A stretch of DNA of 38,327 bases from Gnetum montanum. Its lineage: Eukaryota > Streptophyta > Gnetopsida > Gnetales > Gnetaceae. The stretch covers positions 102,400-140,726 of the forward strand of contig MNCI01024146.1 in NCBI GenBank assembly GCA_015680685.1. Direction: 5' to 3'. The position numbers and the translations under genes were made by a program. Positions 1 to 12,298 of this stretch are shown piece after piece (position 1 is the stretch's first letter; each line of letters begins with the position of its first letter). Below the pieces are notes generated by a model. It did no database searches. It was not told the DNA's origin and saw nothing but the letters and a program-made list of their open reading frames with translations.

Positions 1-560
1 CCTCTCTACATACTATAGGATAAGATACTTCCTTTACATGGATTGATGATTACTAAGAAGCACTCTCTGAACTCAAGAAGAGAGTAACCACTACCCCTAT
101 ACTAAATGCACCTAATTGGGATTTTCCTTTTGATCTAATGTGTGATGCTAGTAACACAATCATAGGAGCAATATTGAAATAGAACATAGACAATAAATCA
201 AGGGTAATTTATGTGTTTCTAAAAGTCTAAATCAAGCCTAAGTAAATTATACAAGTATCGAAAAAGAACTCTTGGCCATTGTATATGCTTTGGATGAATT
301 GAGAGATTATTTAATAGGATATAAAACTAGAGTTTACATTGATCATTCAACCAATAAATTTCTAGTAAATAAAAAAATAGAAAATGCTAGGATAATGAGG
401 TGGTTCCTTCTACTCTGAAAATTTGATCTTGATATTTTAGATAAGAGAGGTAAGGAAAATGTTATGGTAGATAATATTTCTAAAATAGAAACCAAGGAGG
501 AAAATAGAGCAAAGGAAGTGTTTAATGACAAATTCCCTAATGGACAAATCTTTTTAATAA
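1..560 (+). pseudogene. Athila-like Ty3/gypsy pol remnant, RT tail and RNase H
   Basis: A broken reading frame encodes the end of the reverse transcriptase connection and the RNase H domain of a plant Ty3/gypsy element. Visible blocks are LKKRVTTTPILNAPNWDFPF, then DLMCDAS with the RNase H aspartate, then a frameshift near 235, then IEKELLAIVYALDELRDYL and DLDILDKRGKENVMVDNISK. The NW-x-x-PF-x-LMCDAS block and the DPWFADI block that follows (about 570-590) are the Athila-lineage pattern as I know it. Stops at about 180, 228 and 415 and the frameshift make it non-functional. The window starts inside the element, so gag, protease and most of RT lie outside. Assignment to Ty3/gypsy is very likely; Athila rather than Tat is probable. 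Confidence 0.82.
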
Positions 561-1902
561 ATCAAGACCCTTGGTTTGCAGACATAGCAAACTAGCTTGC
601 TACACTTAAAACACCAACTCAATGGAGTAAAGAGAAGAAGAAGTCTTTTCTAACCATGTTCAAGTACATTTAGAATAAACCATACCTTTATAGAATATGT
701 AAGGAAAACATAGCAAGAAGATGTGTAGAAAATGAAGAGAAATAAGAAATCTTACACCTATATCATGATGACCTTGGAGGTGGACATTTTGACATCAAAG
801 AATCACTATAAAAATATTACAGAGTGGATTTTATTGGCCCACTATAGTTAGAGATGCTTATAAATATGTCCAAGGATGTGATAAATGTCAAAGGTTATGG
901 GAAATGATAAAAAGACAAAAGATGTCACTTAATCCCATATTAATAACAAAACCTTTTAATGTATGGGGTATAGAATTCTTAAGACCATTCCCACTTTCCA
1001 ATGGATGTCAATATATTTTGGTTTGTATCCACTATGTTACTAAATGGGTAGAAGCTAAAGCTACTTGAACAAATGATGTTAAAGTGGTTGTACCTTTTCT
1101 AAGAGAACATATTCTAACATGATATGGAATTCCATGAGTAATCATTAGCAATCAAGAAACTCACTTTGTCAATAAAATAATGGAGAAATTCCTTAAGCCT
1201 TTTGGAATTCAATATAAGATAGCTACTACCTCTATTCTCAAATTAATGTTCAAGTTGAAAATGCAAATAGAATCATTCTAAAGATCTTAACAAAAACCAT
1301 ATGTGCTAAGAAGAAAGATTAATCAAAAAAAATTACAGGATGCACTTTGGGCTTATAGGATTATGTATAAACCAAATTTAGGATATTCACCTTATCAATT
1401 GGTTTATAGAATATAATGTTTATTACTTGTGGAGATAAAATACCAATCTTTAATATTAGCATAATACTTAAATTTTGATGAGGAAACAAACCAAGACATT
1501 AAAATGGCTCAAATACATGAACTTAATGAAATACATATGCATCCACTTGGTAAGCAAAAAATAATTAAGAAGTAAATGAAATATATGCATGATAAAAATA
1601 TATTCAAGAAAAATTTCTCAACAAGTGATAAAGTACTATGTTATAACATGTGATTACATAAATTTCCAAGAAAACTAACAACTCAATGGAGAGGCCCATA
1701 TCTAGTGTTACATTAGCATACTAACAAAAGTGTTCTAATTACACCTATTGAAGACTTATCACTTATAGTAAATGGCCAAAGACTTAAGCATTACCATCAA
1801 CACCAAATAGAGGAACTGAGAAAGGATGAGTTAGTAAAGTTAAGTGATTTAACTTACCCTAGGAATGATATAGGTAATGACAATGGTCAAGTAGAAGTTT
1901 AG
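561..1902 (+). pseudogene. Athila-like integrase remnant
   Basis: This continues the same pol. The zinc-binding part has HLYHDDLGGGH followed by CDKCQ (about 880-890). The catalytic core has WGIEFLRPFP, where the usual first aspartate is replaced by glutamate, and IISNQETHF, where the usual second aspartate is asparagine. The third acidic residue survives in QVENANRI, but in another frame after a shift near 1230. DALWAYR (about 1340) and the C-terminal WRGPYLV and VNGQRLKHYH blocks follow, ending at the TAG at 1900-1902. Several in-frame stops are also present. Domain identity is clear. The loss of both aspartates means the ancestral enzyme had decayed or already changed. Confidence 0.82.
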
Positions 1903-4559
1903 TCTATGAAAAGTAATCTCAAACAAATGTCTTACTTAATATTGTAAAAATAATTAAATAGTCAACATTCTATAACTTTTACCTTGAAAAATATAGAGGA
2001 TAATAGGAAATTATATTATTAGTTAGGACTATAAAGCATTCATAAGCATCATGTCTGAGATTTAAGGTAGAAGGAAAACTCCCCCTACCTTGAGATAAGT
2101 GTGTTTAAACCCAAAATCCAACTAAGGATGAGCCTTAAATTAATAAACAAATATACTATGTACAATAAATCCTATTATTTTTTTAAACAATATTCTTTAT
2201 GTTTAAAGTACCATGGGTCATAGGAGGAATAACTAAGTTAGGTTAATGATTACCAATGCATGGTTCTATTAATGACAAACTTGATAATTTAATAAGGAAG
2301 AAAGGGCATGTCATATTGTGATTAGCAAAAAAAGTGGTAAAATAATTTGAAACTTGATTAATGTCATGTGAGCAATCCATTAAACAAATACGAACTAAAT
2401 TTGGCTCTGACAAGAACCTCATGATTGAAGAAGGCCTACAAGATTATTTTTATAAATGTATAAAAAAGGTTACTACTATTTAAAAGATGATCCTACAAGA
2501 ACCTTCAACCATGAGTAGAGCCATACTCCCACAAGAACCTTATAGTTAGGCAATTCTCATAGATCATAATCCAAAGCATCCAACATTCCCCCTCTTTTGT
2601 AAGTAGAGTACATATGGGTGGAGTAGCGATCCCTCATAATAGTTTTTTATGCCATCACCATTAAGCTAGGATATGACACTGAACAAGGTAGGTTGAATTA
2701 TCCAAGGATTTATTTTACTACATACCATCATTCTTGACCATTTATTTTATGTATCTAGCTACTTCACATCTTAACAACTATTGTTTATTAAACTTTCCTA
2801 CATATTTAAAATTCTTATTTTACTTTTTCAATTTCAGCACCATCCCTTCAATTTTCTCTTAGGTTTTCACCTATTATGTCCACTAGTAATTAAGACTCTT
2901 TGATCCTTCAATTTTTTTTCATATGCCTTCCATAGGAGTTAGTGGTTGAGATCCCTACTATGGCAACAAATTATGGATCCTAACAATTGAAAGATCAAAT
3001 CTTAACATTATCTTATACATAGAGGATAATATATAAAATCCATGTCATTTTTGCTTTGAGTCTATTCTCCTAGCAAGTCCTAATCTAAATTTTGTTAATA
3101 ATCATTTAACTAATTAACCTATGCTTTGGACATATCCTAGATTAATTAGAAGTGGGGGTAACCAACTTCATGTTGAATAGTATAGTAGGGTATAACCACT
3201 ATGGAAGCTGATCCAAGAGAAAGTTAGGAAATAAGTTTTTTGTAAGAACTACATCTCAGATCCTTAAAACTTAGGAAAGGTGGAACCCTAGAGATTGTAA
3301 GACATCCTTCCAATAAATGAAATAAACCTTATGAAGAGAAGTTCAGCCCAACTAATCCCAAAGACCTTCCTAACTAAATTATATGTGGATTTCTATCCTA
3401 ATAATAAGAAATAATAATAAGTGAAAAATGAAGTAAATTATATAACTATATAAGCAAATAAATTTATTTTCCTACTATTCATTTATAATGAAGGATGCAA
3501 TGAGTAACAATTAATAAAATTATTTTATAAAAGAACATTGCAAGATCGATGTCTATAGATATACTAAGGAAAGTAAACTTTTTAATAGTCAAGCCATATC
3601 AAGAGACATCATGATCTCAATGTCTAGTGATAAATAAAATTGAAATATATTGATCAGCATGACCCAAATCAATAAGTATAGAAACACAGTTTAGGGTATC
3701 AATACATTTATTAATTTTGTCACTTCAAATTGTTATGTTAATATGCAATGACATCAATTAATATTGATTGGATTGATATGGATCAAAAAAGATAATATTT
3801 TCCTAAATGTTTCATGTTTTAACAATGTGATTATGATAAAATTTGATATCCTAGAAGCTGTTTGGCTATAGATATTGATTTATGTCAATTCTACGACATA
3901 GTTCAATCCAAATTTTACTGAATAATATCAATTTAATGATAAAAATTGATATAATAAAAACATGAAAAAAATAAAAGTAAATAGTAATATGGTGGCTTTA
4001 TTATAAAGCCACCATCCATCGGGATGATTATTATTCCTCACAAAAAATCCTTTATTATAGTTACATGTTCCCATGTTAAGAAATTAAGGTCATCGAACTT
4101 TCATCTCTCAAGTCATTTCTCTAATCATTTCTTCACCAGTTCTTCTTGGCCCACTATCAAGGAACCATGGCTAACCAGAGGAGATCCATGCCATGTAAAG
4201 CACTGTACTCCTTGTGCCTAATATGCATATCCTACTAGTTAAGCTTATTCTCATGATCTAAGGTTAAAAATTGATATTTTTGGTCTTTTTTCCATGGTTT
4301 TCACATACTAGGGGTAATATAAATGTTTGAGTCATTTACTATAGAGTAACAAGAAAAGGTAAGCATGGGGTTTAATGAGGAAAGTATTGATAATTTATGC
4401 ATGCTCAACTTTCATTTTTTAGGCCCCTAGGAATGTATGATTAAAGATTTCCTCCTAGCACCATGAGGTGGAATACACTAGGTGGGTCAACCACACAGAT
4501 GTGGCTATAAAGTAGTAGATAAAAAATAATTGGGTGTGGGGCTTTCATTTGATCCTCTA
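1903..4559. other. No gene recognised; AT-rich repeat-derived sequence
   Basis: Nothing here codes convincingly on either strand. The first part probably belongs to the 3' non-coding region and LTR of the Athila-like element upstream, but I could not find a matching LTR copy or a clear polypurine tract. A perfect hairpin at 3989-4015 is listed separately. A 65-codon open frame at 4024-4221 has no recognisable motif. Confidence 0.5.
3989..4015. repeat. Perfect hairpin, 12-bp arms and 3-nt loop
   Basis: The arm ATGGTGGCTTTA is followed by TTA and then by its exact reverse complement. The flanks are strongly AT-rich, so a GC-containing palindrome of this length stands out. It could be the centre of a small foldback transposon or a chance palindrome. 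No longer inverted flanks were found by eye. Confidence 0.7.
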
Positions 4560-5470
4560 TTGATTAGTTATACCAAGAGGAAGTCCAAGAATCTTACTAG
4601 AATTTGAAGCTACATTTGACAAAGGTAGATGCCTCAAAATGCTACTTCATTCTCTCAATGAAAAAAATGCAAGTAAAAATAACAACACCAAGGCTCTAGG
4701 AGTGGTTTGTTCTACTAGCCCCAGGAGAGAACATCTTCAAGTCAAATTCCAACATAGAAGAGAAACATGATCTCTTCCATCAATTTATTGGTGAATTTGA
4801 CCCCAATAGGATATAGACATAGGGCATAAATTTCATGAACTTGTGGATAGAGCATCATGTGATGGAAAGGATGATTATCACAAGTGTCTTGTCATCCACA
4901 CAAACTACATATGTTTTCAGTCCACCTTTCCAAGTGATGAAGGCTCTAAAGGTTGAAGAGGAAGCAAATTTTTCCTATCTTTTAATCAAGTACATGGTAT
5001 AGCATTATAATGATGATGCACTTAAACTTTACTTCCCATTTCTTATTTCAACCATTCTACAAATGTTGGGAGTAGTAGAGCCTCAAATGGGCATAAAGGT
5101 ATATCTTATAGTGCTTAAGAAGGATACCTTTGCCCAATTCCTAAATTTTTATACTAAGATTGATCCCTTCATCAAAGAATTTGAAGACCTAAGCTCTTCA
5201 TTGGCACTAGAATCTAGTGAAGTTCATGAATTCAAAGAGGAACAATCCTAACTACAAGAGGTTAGATCCACACAAAGAAAGATTTTGATCATACTAGAGA
5301 AGGTCAACTCCACTCTCATTGCCATGAATGGGAGGGTAGAAGACATCAAGAAGAATGTTCTTGGTCAAATTAGAGATGAAAATGAGAGGATCAAATCCTT
5401 CCATTTCAAGGAGAATAATTAGAGACATGACCCTCATATTAATATTTATTTTATCTTTGTTGTTTATGGT
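4560..5470 (+). pseudogene. Decayed ORF of unknown function, possibly a retroelement accessory protein
   Basis: One frame stays readable for about 300 codons, interrupted by TAG stops at about 4812, 4818, 4999, 5249 and 5420. Recognisable stretches are HDLFHQFIGEFDPN, FMNLWIEHHVMERMI, FLISTILQMLGVV and a charged, probably coiled-coil tail (about 5160-5400). The HHVMER...ILQMLGVV layout recalls plant-transposon-associated proteins found as extra ORFs in Tat and Athila elements, but this is an impression of pattern and not a match. The part at 5063-5251 is the longest uninterrupted piece. Function is unknown. Confidence 0.45.
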
Positions 5471-7149
5471 AATTGAGCCATTATTAGTTAGTATGGACAA
5501 GTTATATTTTGTTTGTATTGTGTAATTATTTTCTTCTTGAAAAACTAGAATGAATAATAGGAAGTTTAATGTCTTAAATTTGATAGTGTATATGAATATT
5601 TTGATGAATTTGTGAATAGTTTTCTTCCATTTTCTTATTAGTAGAAAATTTAATATATGAAAATGGTGAATGTTTCATGTAGAAGATTTTTTTGATTATT
5701 ATTGTATTAATGAAAAAATTTTACCTTATGGAGCTTCTCTTAGTTACTTTTTAGCTTAGAAAGGTTGGGTGTGCATTGAAAGATTAAGATTTTGACATGT
5801 TTAGTTATATATTTATTTTTCTTCCATGTTACATCATCTTTGCTGGCTAGGCATTGGCCAAAGGCTTGTATGGGGCTATTATAAATCCCCAATTGCCCAA
5901 GTTTTGTGATGAAAATATTACCTTATTCTTTTTATGTTTAAGCATATCAATTGAATCAATTTCATCAATGTTTAGTGATATGAAGTAATTTCTTTGTTAA
6001 GTCCCTATTATTGCAAGATGTCATAGGATCGATGGAAATCAATAAGGATATCAATTAGAATCAATAATTTCAATATATTCTTAAGAAAATGACATTAATA
6101 TACATTGCCAAATCAACTCAGATCAATCCAATTCATATCAATTTCCATAGCCATCCCAATGAACATCCATATTGTTCAACTAAAGAAGAAAATGCCTTAC
6201 CATTGAATAAGGATATTGGTTTGCACCATAGGAGTGATACAAATTGGCTATCAAGGGACATCTCCACCTTGATAAAGTTTGATATGATTTAATAAATCTT
6301 CATTGAGTTCTTTAATGAATAACGATGTATCTAAATGTAGATATTTTTCCAATTGTAATGGAAGCTCCTCCAGTATAAATTAAAGAGTTTAATACCCGAT
6401 GAGGGGATCTAATACCCAAGAAAAACCCATGTCAAGTTAAAGTCAATCTCTAAATTTTCCCTTAGATAAATTCCGAAGTATTTGTTGAGCCTTGTGGAAA
6501 CTTAAATCATTAGAGTCCATTGTTGGGCTGTTGAGGTTATTACATCATGGAAATAGCAAGGAAAAGCCACAATTTAGGTGAAGTATTCTTTTTAATCTTC
6601 ATAATCTAGACTAGAATTTTATGATTTTAATTTTATTTATGCGCTTAATTTGCACTCTTGAACTAGGGATTAGAAGTTAGGATAAAGATTTATAAGTTTA
6701 CTTATGAATGACAATCATAAATATAGCGTTTTAACAAGATTTTAATCTAAATATTTACTGTCTTGAGGCTTTCTTTAATTTTAGAGCATTTCTCAATGCA
6801 TATAGCTCATGGATTAGTCATAGACAAGGTGACATGTCTAAAATGAAGGTAATCTAGCATCAAATTTTGGCTAGCTCATCAAATTTCTTATTTTCTTAAT
6901 TTTGAATATGGATTTCTTTGATGTCTATTTGGGATAGCATTTCTTATGTAAAGAAATTTTTTTTACCATTCCACATTTAAGTTTGATTTTTATATTTCAT
7001 AAGAGCTTGCATTACCTGATTCTGACTTGCTAGACATAAATAGCAAAGGATGAGAGGTTTAGCCCACAAATTATTTTTCCAATGATGATGAAACATTTGG
7101 CTAGAGAACCCACATAAAAATTTTCCTTGGCTATGAAAACTAATATTCC
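5471..7149. other. No gene recognised
   Basis: This is AT-rich sequence with short open frames such as 6089-6292 that lack any family motif. A possible TATA motif occurs near 5878 (CTATTATAAATCCCC), but nothing supports a downstream gene. The last few hundred bases may be the decayed start of the chromovirus pol that follows. Confidence 0.4.
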
Positions 7150-8660
7150 TATAGAGACTAGTAAGCCTTAAACATGCATTGATCCATGGATAGCTAAGGT
7201 ACTAGACTATTTCTATGTTGTGATATCTCTAGAACTAGTGGGAACTCTAACACCATGGAGGATGGTAGAACATAAGATAGAGTTGCTATTGGAACTTGAT
7301 CGATCTATTCAAAGACCATAGCAGCTAATAGGGATAGAGTTGAAAGAGCTGAAGAGACAAATTGAGAGTCTAATTTCCATCAAGTACATTCATTCCTCAA
7401 AATCCCCTTATGGTGCACCTATGTTGTTTTTCACCAAGGAGGATGGGACTTCTTATCTCTATTGGGACTATAAGCTATTAAATAAGAACACTATTAAGAA
7501 TAAGTATCCAATGCTACTCATCTATGAATTTTTTGATCAACTAGCATGGGAAAATTATTTTACTTGGCTTGACCTTTTCCAAGGGTATTATTAGGTCCAC
7601 ATTGCAGAGGATGATAAGGAGAAAACTACATGTGTGACTACATATGGATCATATGAATGGACCATGATGCCCTTTAGGCTTTGTAATGTACCAGTCACTT
7701 TTTGTACTCTCATCAATGAGATATTCTAATAATTTCTTAATAATTTTGTAGTCTTCTATCTTGATGATATCTGGATCATGGAGGAACATGCTCTCCACCT
7801 ATAGCTAATCCTCAAGAAACTATAGGAAAATCAGTTGTACAATAAGAAAGAAAAGAATGAATTATGCTATATAAAGATTAAATTTCTAGGACACCTTATA
7901 AGACATGGATAAATTAAATTGAATTCAAAGAAAGTGAAGGTTTTATCCTAGTGTCTTGCTACTACTAATGTTCATGAGATTTAATAGTTTACGAGATTAG
8001 CTAGCTTCTATCATAAATTTATCAGAACTTTCTTTAGTGTTGCTGCTCCTCTTACAAACTTATAGAAGAAAGTAGTCTCATGAAATTGAGGTTCAAACTA
8101 TCAATTGGCCTTTAATAAAATCAAAGATTCCTTAACCTTCCATATTATATTATCTTTGCCAAAATTTTGAAAACATTTTGAGGTCCATACCAATGCTAGC
8201 AAGGATGCAATCAATGCAATATTGCTAAATGAGGATCATCTTGTCACCTATGAGTCTAGAAAGCTAAATTAAGTAAAGTAGAGATGACCTATCAAAGAAA
8301 AGAAAAAATTTCTTAGTGTCCATTACTTGAGATCATGGAGGAATTACTTGCATTGAAGTTGTGTTCATGTGAAGACTGATAATTTGGCTACCAGCTATCT
8401 GCTTAACCAAACTAAGCTAAAGCCCAAATAAGCATGATGATTGGTCATGATCTTTGAATTTGACTTGTAGTTAACTTATTGTTTGGGAAAGAAAAATGTT
8501 ATAATGGATGCCTTGAGTCACCATCCTTAATCCACCTTCTAGCTCTTTTCTATCATAGGGCCACAAAACTCACATGTCTAGTGTGATGAGGTGCTATTAG
8601 CTAGAATTCAAGATGGGTTGAAAAGGGATCCTCACATCATTGACCTATGACAAGTCTAAA
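7150..8660 (+). pseudogene. Chromovirus-like reverse transcriptase and RNase H remnant
   Basis: The frame shows the classic Ty3/gypsy RT blocks in order: LKELKRQIESLISIKYI, SPYGAPMLFFTKEDG, DYKLLNKNTIKNKYP, YFTWLDLFQGYY, TTYGSYEWTMMPF and the catalytic FYLDDI (YLDD at 7757-7768). GHLIRHG and FTRLASFYHKFIR follow, and then RNase H blocks FEVHTNASKDAI (the usual aspartate in HTDAS is asparagine), YESRKLN, HVKTDNLATSYL and NVIMDALSHHP (about 8490-8525). The YGAP, YGSYEW and KTDN-AT blocks fit chromoviruses of the Galadriel/Tekay group; the exact clade is unresolved. About fifteen stops, mostly TAG, disable it. No integrase follows directly. Confidence 0.85.
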
Positions 8661-9559
8661 TATTTGGAAGATGACTGAGTTCACTAATGAGCTTTAAGGT
8701 CATAGGCCTTGGTAGTTGGGCCTTCAAAAACCTAAGGTTTTTTGAATTAAACTCTAAGTAGCATGAGTTACTTTCCTAGAATTAATCAAATTGTCCAATT
8801 TTGGTGTAGTAGACTCATGTAATACCTAGGCTATGCTTTGAGGTTATCACTTATGCTAAGTGGGGAAGCATTGTGAGAGAGGTATTAGGGATGATGGTGG
8901 CTTGCTATTTCTTCCACAGTTTGGGGCCTGTGGGGGTGTAAGGAGACCTCTACTCTTTATGTCTTTGGAACCATACTAGCATGGTAGTTCCATGCATTAG
9001 TAAGAGAAGACTATAACTTTTCTCATTACTCCACTTGGTAGGATCTTTCTTAGAAGGGTTGTGTAGTGCAACTCTATGTTGGGGTTTAAATCAAGTATGT
9101 CATGTAACATGCTATGGAATGTTGCATGTGCTTGTAAGAGTGCAACACCAACTACCAACACATGATGATGAATCTAGAGGGTTTTGTTGGTAGTCCCTAT
9201 GATGTCCATGTGAGTGAAGCAAGGGAGTGCTATCTAAATTTTGCTAGTTTTATGCATTTGAATATGAAAAACATCGCACAAGTTACATGCTACTACTAAT
9301 GGGTTGTTTGTTGGCATGTATTTTAGGATTCTTGATTACTAAGGCATATTTTTCTTGAGTTTTGTTCTAATTTTGAATATCTTTAAGGGTCTCTTGGATT
9401 GTTGAACAATGTGTCAAGGATAATATAATTATAGATAGTATGAAAGACTCATAGTTTTTGTTAGTTAAAACTTTCTTAATATAAGAGTATAGAGGGATTG
9501 TGGTTTGTGAGTTTTCCATTTTCAACTTCTTCTAGCCACTCATTTTTTTTTTGTGGATG
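8661..9559 (+). other. No gene recognised downstream of the RT/RNase H remnant
   Basis: The expected integrase was not found in any of the three plus frames by eye. The sequence may be a rearranged 3' part of the chromovirus or an unrelated insertion. There is no coding signal I can support. Confidence 0.4.
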
Positions 9560-10125
9560 ACCTTGTGGAAGATTCCTTTTGTTAAGATGAAGTTAGGAAA
9601 ACCTAGCTAGATGGGAGAGGACCATGCTAGCCCAAAGGTCAAGGAAGAACTTAGGCAAGATGAGGTGAGGTTTCAAAATCTTTGGATGCAGGATAAGGTT
9701 GTGGATGAGGCCTTAGCCAAACCTAGGCCAAAGAGTGTGGATGTGATCTATTATATATTTAAAGAAATGAACTTGCTACAGGATAAGATGGATCTCCACT
9801 CTCAGCACTAGGTGAAAGTCAGAGAGGCCAAGGTCTCTATCCTAGAAGGTATCTTGGACCATATGTTGAATCTTCATAAGGACCTCTTTGGATCCTTTAA
9901 AGTGGTACAATCAAAAGATTCTATGGTTGATGACTTGATTATTAGAATAAATGTTATGAAGGATGTCCTCGTTGAGGTAAATCAAGAGATGTTTTCTTTG
10001 AAAATAGAAAATGTCATCCCAAAGTCTCTTGACCTTTTGGTATGTTAAAACATTAAAGAAAATGAAGAAAATAAAATGTTTATGGTGGCTAATGTTTTTA
10101 CAAGACATGAATAAGAACTTCACAA
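9560..10125 (+). pseudogene. Decayed ORF rich in charged, heptad-like residues
   Basis: A frame from about 9590 reads through 66 codons (9611-9811), a TAG, and 77 more codons (9812-10048), with further readable sequence to about 10110. It is rich in Lys, Glu, Asp, Leu and Val with spacing suggestive of a coiled coil (for example LLQDKMDLHSQH and VREAKVSILEGILDHMLNLH). No zinc knuckle or enzyme motif is visible. It could be a retroelement gag or accessory protein remnant, since it directly precedes the LTR-like repeat at 10165. Function is unknown. Confidence 0.4.
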
Positions 10126-10164
10126 CTTCATAACAAGATTTAAGAACTCAAGAAAACAAGATCT

Positions 10165-11070
10165 ATGGTGAGATGTTGAAATGAAACTACATGGACAAGA
10201 TGAGAGCATGAATGAAAATGAAGGCTACAAATCAAATGAAGAGGCTCCAAGGACTAGTAAGAAGGTAAATTATAGAAGAAATCCTCAAAATTAAAAGCTC
10301 AAAAGTTGAGGAGACATCTTTGAAAATTAGTAGATGTTTATCTACAATAGTAGAAATCTCCCTATAGATGTCCTATTTGCCAATGAGATGTCTCTCTTCA
10401 ATTGAGGCCTATCTTAGTTAAATGCCTTAACTTTGAAGTAGACGTCTACACTAGATATTTGGTACCTATTACATAAATTCTAAGGAGTTTTCAAAAACTT
10501 TGAGACTATAAGATGATGTCAAAATCTTGGAAATTTAATAAGCATTATTTACATTGAAGTTCCTCATTGTCTATTATATGCAATTATATTTTTGCTCTTC
10601 ATTGTAACATCATTTTCTTGATTGTAATTTATACTAAGCTTCAAGTACAAAAACTTGTAAATTTAGTAACATTCTTTCATTGTTCTCTTCACTCTTTCTT
10701 ATAGTCCTAATGGGTTGATGTGCTTCTTAGCTTGTTGGGATCTTCTAGGATTGAGTGTTTTTCCAACATTAAAACACTCTATAGCATAGCTCAATTTTGT
10801 AAAGGTTATGGGATCCTTAAAACCAAATTCTAAGCTTGCGAGACCTTACAGGATTGAGTAGTTTCATAGTAACAAAACACTCCAAAGTGGAACTCAAAGC
10901 TTGTAAGGATGTGGTTCCATTCAAACCACATTTTTTAAAGAAACAAAGTCCACATGTGAGCACAGATTCTACCCTTCAAGTGTGGATATACCCAAGTTGG
11001 GAAACCACATAAAATTTGGTGTGTTTGTGTGGCTAGTGAAATTTTAATTGGAAAACTTAGTTAACCTATA
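10165..11070 (+). repeat. LTR-like dispersed repeat, copy A
   Basis: This stretch is collinear with 35484-36478 in the same orientation. Shared landmarks in order are GAGATGT-GAAA, the isolated block around GGGTTGATGT-CTTCTT, GGATTGAGTG, CTCAA-TTGTAAAGGTT, ATTCTAAGCTTG, TTCAAACCACATTTT, GAAACAAAGTC and TTGGAAAACCTA. Similarity fades near 11070 and 36478. The two copies flank the Tat element and 3-4 kb of other sequence, so they could be the two LTRs of an older element into which Tat inserted, or two separate solo copies. Confidence 0.6.
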
Positions 11071-12293
11071 ACATTCCCATTCCCAAATGGTGTTGCTTCA
11101 TAATGAAGATGGTATCTCTTCATAATAAGTATTATCATTATCATAACAAGACCTGAAAGGGTGTGTTGTAATTGAAACCTGAAAGAGTACATTGTAATAA
11201 TGGACATGTCTCTTGAGGTAACCTTTGTGGGTTTTACTTAAAGCACTTATAACCAAGCTTAGAGGTCATGCTGACATGGAGCTGTGAAGCCAATAAAGAC
11301 AAGTAATGGAGCTAGGTGAAAAGGGACATGAAGAGGACTAGTCATCTCTATTGGCTAAAAATAGGCCTAACCATGGTGGAAGTGTTGGATTGCCTCAAAG
11401 AGATAGATGTAAAAGGAAGAAAAACCCAAGGAGCACTCTTAGAGCATGATCCAGATACTTTATTCCACATCAATAAGGCATTCTTCCCTCTTTTCCTCTA
11501 CATATTCCCTATTATTTTCTTTACTCATAATGTTGATTATTACATATATTTGATGTTTGGTATATTATAATTTTATGCCTAATATCTAATATAATGTTTA
11601 TTTGATGTTTCCCATGACAGTTGGGAATAGGATGTCATAATTGGTATTGGAAAAAACCATGACCCAAGGGAATTTTAGAATCATGGACTAACTACAACAT
11701 GAACTTGATGATGAACCATGGAGCCATAATAGAGGGAGAGTTATTTATCATTACCAACTATACCATATGTCTAAGATGTAAGCCAAAGGATACCTTTCCA
11801 TTAATTTCATGAATAATGAATCAAGAATCTACAATAGAGATAGATTCCACCAACCAAAAAAATTCTTTCATGGATATCATTGACTAAGGAAGATCTAATT
11901 ATGCCTCATCAAGATTCATCAATTACAAGAGATGTTGGTAAGATAAGGATACATCGATCAAGGTAACTCTTATCCATCTTGTAGTAATATTGGAAATATA
12001 AATTAATTAAGATCATTATTAAGGTATCCTTGGAGGTTAGGAACTATGTCCTAAGTTAAGACTTATTGCCTCTAAGACCTAACCCTTGTAACTAGATGTT
12101 ACTAATTTTAAGACCTATGCATCAAGCAAGTTAAAGGTATTCAATCTAGTCATACGATCATCTTATTCTTACTCAAACAATAATGGTTATTACCATGACA
12201 CTTATAAGGAAACCAGTAGTCAATGAATAAAGTGTTCATAATCTTCTTCTTAATATTTTGCCAAGGTATAACCGTGATCTAAGAAAACAAGCC
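11071..12293 (+). other. Unassigned sequence left of the Tat element
   Basis: No confident gene. If the copy A and copy B repeats are LTRs, this would be the 5' internal part of that older element. A GGTATTGG motif at about 11643 faintly resembles an initiator-Met primer-binding site (TGGTATCAGAG), and an ATG at about 11659 follows it, but the downstream frame is full of stops. An 84-codon frame at 11316-11570 ends in a hydrophobic AT-rich stretch and is probably chance. Confidence 0.35.
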
Positions 12294-12298
12294 TATAG
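12294..12298. repeat. Target-site duplication, left copy (TATAG)
   Basis: TATAG directly precedes the TG that opens the left LTR. The identical five bases follow the right LTR at 32111-32115. Five-base duplications are the rule for Ty3/gypsy integrases. This pair fixes the element boundaries. Confidence 0.9.

Noticed and set aside
11638-11650. Initiator-Met primer-binding site (GGTATTGG)
   Set aside because: It matches TGGTATCAGAG poorly and does not lie at the end of the repeat shared with copy B.
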